DNA of 64,000 nt from Lichenostomus cassidix. Taxonomy: Eukaryota; Chordata; Aves; Passeriformes; Meliphagidae. This document shows, piece after piece, positions 58,180-64,000 of this stretch. Under the pieces are notes generated by a model, which worked only from the letters and a program-made list of their open reading frames with translations, was not told the DNA's origin and did no database searches. Where the stretch lies: contig CM039189.1 of NCBI GenBank assembly GCA_008360975.2, forward strand, positions 8,188,056-8,252,055, given 5' to 3'. Position 1 is the stretch's first letter; the number at the start of each line of letters is the position of its first letter. A program made the position numbers and the translations under genes.

Positions 58180-58460
58180 AGGCAGAATTATCTAATGTTT
58201 GTAAAGCTCTTAGCAGATGACAGTGCTGTTGTGTGGTGCTACACCCATATTATAGCTGGATGCCGCTTGATAGTCAGGCATGGAATCAATTTTTGAATAA
58301 TGGATATTAAAAACGTCAACTCTGACACCCAGCCATAATGCCTGCCGTGCGCTGAGTGCCTGTATATTGTTTCACACACTTAATATACAGTGGAGGCACT
58401 GTAATTACTCCCTGCTAATCCCCACACTTCCTAATCTGCCCGTCCGGATGAAACCTGGCT
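58180..58460. promoter_or_regulatory. Strong candidate conserved non-coding element
   Basis: GGATGCCGCTTGATAGTCAGG, GAATAATGGATATTAAAAACG, CATAATGCCTGCCGTGCGC, CTGTAATTACTCCCTGC and CTGCCCGTCCGGATG are spread across 280 repeat-free bases. The left edge (TAATGTTTGTAAAGCTCTTAG) faintly recalls the tail of ancient L3/CR1-like LINEs, so the element could be partly exapted. Conservation inferred from texture. Confidence 0.48.
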
Positions 58461-58698
58461 GCCTCTTCCCACCTCTGCAGGAAGATTTCTGAGCACAAGC
58501 TGCACCTAGCTGTCACTGTGCTAAGACACCTCTCTGTCTTTTTTTTTTTTTCCCCAAAATATTGTGAGTTGCCAAGCGAGGATTTGCTAGTTGCACTTAT
58601 CCGGATGTTGCCAGCAGTCAGTTAGCATCAGTGGCATGGAACGAGTTGTTTATCCAGGGAGGGGAAAGGCAAAAGCCTCAGAGAAATACTGCTTGGAA

Positions 58699-58754
58699 TT
58701 TTATACAGCCTCCAAATACATCCCCAGTAGAAAGGGCTACATGACCTGGAAAAC
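58699..58754 (+). repeat. 56-bp direct repeat, copy 2
   Basis: TTTTATACAGCCTCCAAATA... through ...GACCTGGAAAAC. Differs from copy 1 (56979-57034) at three transitions (A/G, C/T, C/T), 1720 bp apart in the same orientation. Directly after it CCTGGAAAA repeats part of the end of the unit. The 75-codon frame spanning it is not recognised. Confidence 0.85.
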
Positions 58755-59185
58755 CTGGAAAATGCACAGGGGAAATGTGTTTATTTGCAGCAAAAACTGT
58801 GGGAAATGTGGGCACTGAGGGCTTGGCTTTGCTTAGAATTAGCTATCTGAAAAAATGAAAAATTAACATGGAGTCTAAACAAATCTAGGCAAGTTGTCTT
58901 TGTTTAGAGTCCCTTGGGCTTTGAGCTTTGTCAGGTTAGGGAGATTCACCTGTTTCTACCAGACCCAGCCACCATCACACGTGAGGGGTAGGTGAGGCTG
59001 AGATAGGGACACTGAGTGGTTGGGAAGTGATCACTGATATCCCCAGACTGGGAAAAAGGAACCTTTTCACCAAGAGAAATACCTTGAAACAGTCTTTCTA
59101 GTTGGAGCAGAGGGGCCTGAAACAATCAAACCAAGCTTCATGTACAGCTTGATAGGATAACAATAATTTAGATGGGTAGGGATTT

Positions 59186-59332
59186 GTCCAGCCTTTAGTT
59201 CAGCCTCCTGCTCCAAACAGGGACCACTCTGAGGTTGGATCCAATTTTGGCATTTTATCAGGTTGCTCAGAGCCTTGTCCAGCTGAGTTTTGAGTGTCTC
59301 CAAGGATGGAAAACCCTCAGCCTCTGGTGGGA
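59186..59332 (-). mobile_element. CR1 LINE 3' region fragment
   Basis: On the plus strand CAGCCTCCTGCTCCAAACAGG, ATCAGGTTGCTCAGAGCC, TTGTCCAGCTGAGTTTTGAG and TCTCCAAGGATGGAAAACCC match the minus-oriented CR1 segment just upstream of its 3' tail. The terminal repeat is missing at the low-coordinate end, so both ends are eroded. A small insertion (about 59238-59260) interrupts the match. Confidence 0.85.
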
Positions 59333-59894
59333 AGGAGAGAAAGCCCAAAATATCAGTGTTCATCTGCTTCTGTCCAGCTCACCTAACACCCCACACATAC
59401 ACTCTGCTGTAGGAAATCAGTTGTGCACATGCCATCCCTTGGGAAAAGTCCCAGTCCATCCTGCCAGTCCATCTCAGTGCCTGCAGGCAGCAGCACAGGC
59501 TGCAGAGGGACTGCTATTAGGGAATAGAGCTTTATTAATTAGACCCAGGCCCAGGTTCCTTGCAGGAGAAGGAAATTACCTGCACTTGAGCTGAGCAGGA
59601 AAAGCCTCTTTTCTGCTCTTATTGCACATTTTATCTCCCCCTACACCCATGAGTTTTGTGCTGTGCCAGAACCCCTGAATGGGAAAATCCTGGCTCGTGG
59701 CTGGAACTGGGGCACCTCAATGCCCCTGAAATGAGTCAGAAGAGGAAGAACTTTGCTGGGATGGTGACTGGATTTTACCCCTCTAGCTCCATCTCTGACA
59801 ACTCCCCACTCCATGAAACCCTTAGGACTCAAATGAGGTCAAATGTGCCACCATAGATCAGGCAGAGCCACAATGCTGATGACCTTAGGGCTCA

Positions 59895-60080
59895 GACAGA
59901 AAAGAAAGGCTCCTGGAGGTAATTTGCTCACAGTCACCTTAGACATAAACCCAGTTTGCTTTAGAAAATCTACCTGTGTGTGTCACACACGGAAACACTA
60001 CAGAGGTGCCACCTCCATCTCAAAGCAGGTCTTTACTTACACACCACAGAGGTAAACTGAGGCATGCAGCAGGGGAGAGG
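59895..60080 (+). mobile_element. Possible MIR-type SINE relics
   Basis: GGTAATTTGCTCACAGTCACC followed by TAAACCCAGTTTGC (about 59919-59962) resembles the MIR 3' part (gtaacttgcccaaggtcacac ... aacccagg). CAGAGGTAAACTGAGGCATG at about 60047 resembles the MIR segment found at 44238. The order of the two pieces is not that of a single MIR, so these may be two decayed copies or chance matches. Confidence 0.35.
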
Positions 60081-60639
60081 GAAATGTAAGTTGGACCTGT
60101 CTACTTTTCTTTCCAGTGGAATTGCTTGGATTTTTGTGTTCTATCACTTAGGGGCAACCCAAATATAGACCAGGGCCCTGGGATATGCTGCATGTCAGCA
60201 CACAGCAGAAAGCCAATCCCTGCCCAAGTGTCTCTCATTCCCCACCCATACTGATGGAGAAGGGGGCACAAAACGGAAAATATTTCTGTTTACAAGAAAG
60301 TCACAGTTTAAAAATAAAAACCCACATTTACAAGGCTGCACAAAAGGTGCTCCTTATTCAGGTGCTCTGCTTTCCATGTTCAGCCTCTGCCTCCTTAGGG
60401 TTGCTTATGGGTTTAGCCCAGAGTCGCAGCACACTACCACCAGCTCCTGGTGCACAGCAGCTGAGGATCCAATTTGGTTCATTTTAAACCTAGAGAGTGT
60501 GGGGGAAGCAAAAAATTCACACTTCCAGTGCCGTGCCTCCCCACACAGACAGAGCAGGGCCAGTGCCAGCCCAGCCCCTGAGCTCTGCACACAGCCTGAG
60601 ACAGGCAGCACGCCAGCCTGAGACGGCTCTGAGCCCAGA
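60081..60639. other. Single-copy DNA, nothing recognised
   Basis: No gene or repeat recognised. GC-richer patch with overlapping chance frames at 60376-60668. Confidence 0.5.
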
Positions 60640-60830
60640 ACTCGATTATTGCTTAACTTTCCTGCCAAGCCTCCAGCTCCCTCTGTGCTAAATCATTCCC
60701 CATCGATCCGTTCCCATTATAAAGCTCCTGTCTCCCCCACGAGCATGCGACTCCATATGACTCGACTTCCAGCACAATTGAGCTTGGACCCCAAAAATCA
60801 ATACTGCAGCAACCCAAGGATCAGAGGCCA
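60640..60830. promoter_or_regulatory. Candidate conserved non-coding block
   Basis: GAACTCGATTATTGCTTAAC, CCCCATCGATCCGTTCCC, CCCCACGAGCATGCGACTCC, ATATGACTCGACTTCC and CACAATTGAGC put six or more CpGs into 130 bp of repeat-free sequence that does not look like a promoter island. Enhancer-like texture, not aligned. Confidence 0.42.
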
Positions 60831-63159
60831 ATGAGGTCTTTAACAAACGTGTCTGGTGCTCTTGACTTGAGTAGGCTTCAGCCTACTTTGAGGTCCTTTC
60901 TGATCCATCATGGGTTTGTTCAAGTTGTCATAAAGCAAATTTGCAGTCATTGATCCAGGCAGAATGAAGTTGTGAATATCAGATGGGGGATGGAGGGGGG
61001 AGAATAACCCTAGAGAAAGAGTTTTAATAGCTTATAGGCAACACATGTCTGAGCCAGAGAAAAGCAAATTAGGAAAATGCAAACAAAATAAGCTTTTTCT
61101 TTCCTTTTTTTTTTTTTTTCCCCAGCCTTTCTTCCCTCTGGAGAGAGAAGCTGCCCTGGCTCTTAGGAAAAACAAAAGGAAACAATAAATGTTACTAACA
61201 ATAATATAGGGCAGGGCTTTTTCTAATGGATGAGGGCTATGGCTACATATACTCGGGATATTAACTGTAGAGTGTTATATACCAATATCTTAATAATATA
61301 TAGAAAATAACAGGCCAGATTCTTCTTTTCCATGAAACCCTGTGGCTCCTCTGAAGCCAATTCAGCTCCTGCCAGCAGACAGGACCCAGGGAAACTCATT
61401 TCAAAGCAAAATAACCAAAGAGGGAGAAAAGTTGCTTTCCATAAAGTGTGATTCTGATGACAAATGACCCAACCACCTGCAAAATGTATTAACGAGGCTT
61501 CTCTATGCAACAAATTGCACAAAAGCCAATTGAATTTAATATAAGGGTCATTCATCTCCCTGGCTTTTTGTTACTTTTAATTCAGCTCCAAATCTTTTCA
61601 AAACTCATTAAATGAAACATAATCAAAATTCACATTTCTATACCTTTTCCTTTATTTCCAAATCAGAGCCCTAGCTCCCAACACTTCCAGCTTGGATCAC
61701 CTCTGCTTTCAGAGCTACCACCCATCCTCTGCAAGGGTAAAACTCTTTCAAGTTTTGAAGATCACTGAGAAACAGGGATCCAGCTTGGAATTTCTTGTGC
61801 AGGAGATGTCCACTTCACCTTCACATTACCTAAAACACTGTTATGTTCAGAACAAATAAGAAATTTCACTGAGCTTTGAATGGCAGGTGTGGAAAAGGAG
61901 AATTAGCTGGCAAACCAAGGGCCCTCCTGAGCTCTGCTCCTGCAGGCCCTGGGAAGAGAAGCAATCCCTGCCTTCTCCCCACAGTCTGCCTTCTGATATT
62001 TTCAGCTGGACTGCCACAGTATTTGAGACAGGTCCCAGTTATAACCCCACTGAGCTGGAATGGTTTGCCCCCTGCTGTTCCATCCACCCATCCATCCATC
62101 CATCATCCTGATGTTGGTGAGAACCACTGAGTACTGAGGAAAGACAGCTTGGTCCAGTGAAAGGGAGGTGGTGTTAAGAAGGGAACCTAGCAAGCATGTC
62201 AGAGAGTTAGAGGCTCCCCAAAAAATGGAGTCACCCTGGGTTGCACCATCAATAATTCCATTCCCCAGGCCTATCTCTACAGCTGCAGGGGAATATTGTC
62301 TCAGTGCAAAGTTGTGTTCACCAACCCCCCCCAGCTCCCTGTTCCTTTCCAGGTGAGATTTGAATCCGTTTGGTACCACAGAGTGTCATGAGCTTGCTCC
62401 ATCTTCTTGCCTGATCTCAGAGTAGCAGCCTCTGACTGCTCACAGCTTTCCCTGTCACTCAAGATTTATCCTTTAAGAAGTCCCAGTGAAACTACCCTTG
62501 GGTTCAGTCATCACTGGCTAGGCCCAGAAATCCCAGTCCAAGAAAGATTTTCAACTTTTCTCCCGTCACTCACTGTGGCTGAGGTGACAGGAGTGTCCCT
62601 TTTACAGGAAAACCGATGATTTCATTTTCCCTGCCAGTCCAAACTGTAATGAAAACAAAAAGTCTTGCAATTTCTCATGCTGCTCTTCCCTGCTGAGTAA
62701 AAGCCACATGAAGTGGATTAAATTAAGTTTCCTTTTAAATTTTGTTTACATTTTCCACCAAAGAATTTTGTGTTTATGTTTATTTTTAACCAACACATGT
62801 CCTGTCACAGTCTGTCCTGTCACTCCTGTGTTAATATGACTGAAACAGTTTTCCCTTCTGACCAGTTCTTCTCCTCTAAAACCTTTTGCGCTTCTCATAT
62901 CAACATTATCTGTCGAAAACAGGCTCAGAGAGAAATTTCCAGCTGTGTGCATTTGCATCTTTGCACACTTGGCCATTTCCAGGGAAGTCAATAGGGCAAC
63001 GCAGCAATTTCAGCACTTGTGTGGAGTGGAGCTGCAGTATCTACACATCTCCATCTCTGTTTCATATTGCAGCGACAGAGGAGCAAACAAGACTTCCATT
63101 CCTGATGAACAGAGAGAATCAAGGATTGCTTTCCCTGCCTTTGATCCATTTGGCTGAGA
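60831..63159. other. Single-copy DNA, nothing recognised
   Basis: T run at about 61106-61119 and an imperfect (CATC)n tract at 62081-62107. No gene or interspersed repeat recognised. Weak AT-rich patches at 61480-61660 and 62860-62920. Confidence 0.5.
62081..62107. repeat. Short (CATC)n microsatellite
   Basis: CATCCACCCATCCATCCATCC continues into CATCATCC: about 6 tetranucleotide units with one interruption. Simple repeat. Confidence 0.9.
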
Positions 63160-63620
63160 ACATCCCTCCCTCGAACTCATTCCCTTTTAGAGCCATCTTT
63201 CTTCAGTCGAAATTACTCCTTAATTCCTCCTTTTCCATCACACCTGCCTGCTTGCTTTTCTCCATATCCATCAGCCCTTGTGCTCACCATAAATAGTCTG
63301 CGTGAATGTTTGCTCATATTAGTGGTGATGCAGCCTGCACCTTGCACTCTCTGCTCCATCTCCATCTATTGCTTTACCTCGCTGCCTGTCTGAGAGCGGC
63401 TGCACACACTCCTGCAAAGCGTTAGCTCATTATTTCCATTCTATCTGCTAAAGCGTTTGGAGAGACAGTGTATTAAAGACACTATATAAAAATAAATTGA
63501 ATCGAGAGGAAATCTATATATCTAAAGTTGTAAAAAGGAATAGTCTCCAGTGATGACTCCATTTCCAGCAACGGCGTCGTAACAAGCCAGAGCCCATCTC
63601 CCAGCTGAATTTTAAATAGG
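63160..63620. promoter_or_regulatory. Candidate conserved non-coding element
   Basis: CCCTCGAACTCATTCCC, TCAGTCGAAATTACTCC, TAGTCTGCGTGAATGTTTGC, GAGAGCGGCTGCACAC, GCAAAGCGTTAGCTCATTATTTCC, TTGAATCGAGAGG and AACGGCGTCGTAACAAGCC keep CpGs across 450 bp. The piece 63447-63503 (TAAAGCGTTTGGAGAGA, then ACACTATATAAAAATAAATTG) resembles the tail of ancient L3/CR1-like LINEs and may be exapted. Conservation inferred. Confidence 0.45.
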
Positions 63621-63898
63621 TCTGCACAAATTGAGCAGAGCTGCCCAGGCTCACTAGGCTGGGGCTGTGTCCTGGGGAGCTGGGGGAGGCCTGGGAGAGG
63701 GGTGCATGGAGCAGAGGATCGGTGCTGCAGCCCAACCTGCCCCCTTCCTGGGCTCCTCCAGACCAGCAACCCACCAGCACAACTTGCCCAGCTCAGCTGG
63801 GAGTTGCAAGAAGGGACAAACTCCCTCCTTTCCCTCAGCTGCTCCTTTGGGCATCATTCACCCCCTTCAGCAAACCCTGGCAGCTGCCCCTGTGCTGG
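63621..63898. other. GC-richer spacer left of the LTR, nothing recognised
   Basis: Overlapping proline/leucine-rich frames on both strands, none recognisable. No repeat seen until the LTR start. Confidence 0.5.
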
Positions 63899-64000
63899 TG
63901 TCGTGGGTTGGCAGTGCCCAGATGCCAGGTGCCCACCAAAGCCTCTCTCTCACTCCCCTGTGCAGCTGGGCAGAGAGAGAAAATAAAATGAAGACTTCAT
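63899..64000 (+). mobile_element. 5' start of an avian endogenous-retrovirus LTR, cut by the window end
   Basis: Begins TGTCGTGGGTTGGCAGTGCC and continues ATGCCAGGTGCCCACCAAAGC, CTCTCACTCCCCTGTGCAGC and GAGAGAAAATAAAATGAAG. This is the start of a second, unrelated LTR type common in bird genomes, with its TG terminus intact. Only 102 bp lie in the window, so solo LTR versus full provirus cannot be decided. It is not the same family as the LTR at 7596. Confidence 0.85.

Noticed and set aside
60650..60665. TTATTGCTTAA resembling the start of miR-137
   Set aside because: Similarity is limited to 11 bases and no hairpin partner is visible nearby.
1..64000. CRISPR array, operon, phage or other prokaryotic system
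   Set aside because: No direct-repeat/spacer arrays, no ribosome-binding-site-led gene clusters, and the repeats (CR1, MIR, avian LTRs) identify vertebrate DNA.

Overview
The window reads as non-coding nuclear DNA from a bird, probably a songbird (passerine). Several things point to this. The interspersed repeats are almost all truncated CR1 LINE pieces. There is a solo endogenous-retrovirus LTR of a type widespread in songbirds and the start of a second LTR at the right edge. One CR1-tailed fragment ends where the tRNA part of a passerine TguSINE1-type element would begin. Repeat density is low, CpG is depleted, and single-copy sequence alternates with short AT-rich tracts. No prokaryotic gene structure exists. 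No open frame resembles a known host protein, and no splice-flanked coding exon, tRNA or rRNA was recognised. The longest frames (about 160-180 codons) are chance frames or lie antisense to repeats.

Layout. 1-7595 is single-copy DNA with candidate conserved non-coding blocks near 1.8-2.35, 2.6, 4.3-4.66 and 6.2-6.5 kb, a CR1/SINE tail at 5981 and a 16-18 bp tandem repeat at 6581. A complete-looking solo LTR occupies 7596-8163. 8.2-20 kb holds AT-rich candidate elements (11.7-12.3, 13.0-14.4, 15.6-16.0 and 18.6-19.0 kb), CR1 tails at 14732 and 17500, and a strong imperfect hairpin at 17046. At 19.7-20.8 kb a 49-bp minisatellite is followed by the only CpG-rich, G-run-rich island and then a conserved-looking block. 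24-34.8 kb has further candidate elements, a long pentanucleotide (TTCTC)n tract at 27.7 kb and a broken CR1 reverse-transcriptase fragment at 33.7-34.1 kb. 34.8-48.4 kb carries a perfect 19-bp-arm hairpin at 39236, a MIR relic at 44238 and a CR1 tail at 44660. 48.4-64 kb holds candidate elements at 52.8-53.1, 56.0-56.3, 58.2-58.5, 60.6-60.8 and 63.2-63.6 kb, a 56-bp sequence present twice 1.72 kb apart, a CR1 fragment at 59186 and the beginning of an LTR at 63899.

Interpretation (inference). The pattern of many CpG-containing, TAATTA/ATTTGCAT-rich islands spread through gene-free DNA is what is expected of a gene desert or very large intron around a developmental regulator. I cannot name the neighbouring gene from sequence alone. 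Calls of conserved blocks rest on sequence texture (retained CpGs, dense homeodomain/POU-like words, lack of repeats), not on an alignment, so they carry low to moderate confidence. Repeat calls rest on remembered family consensus and are firmer.
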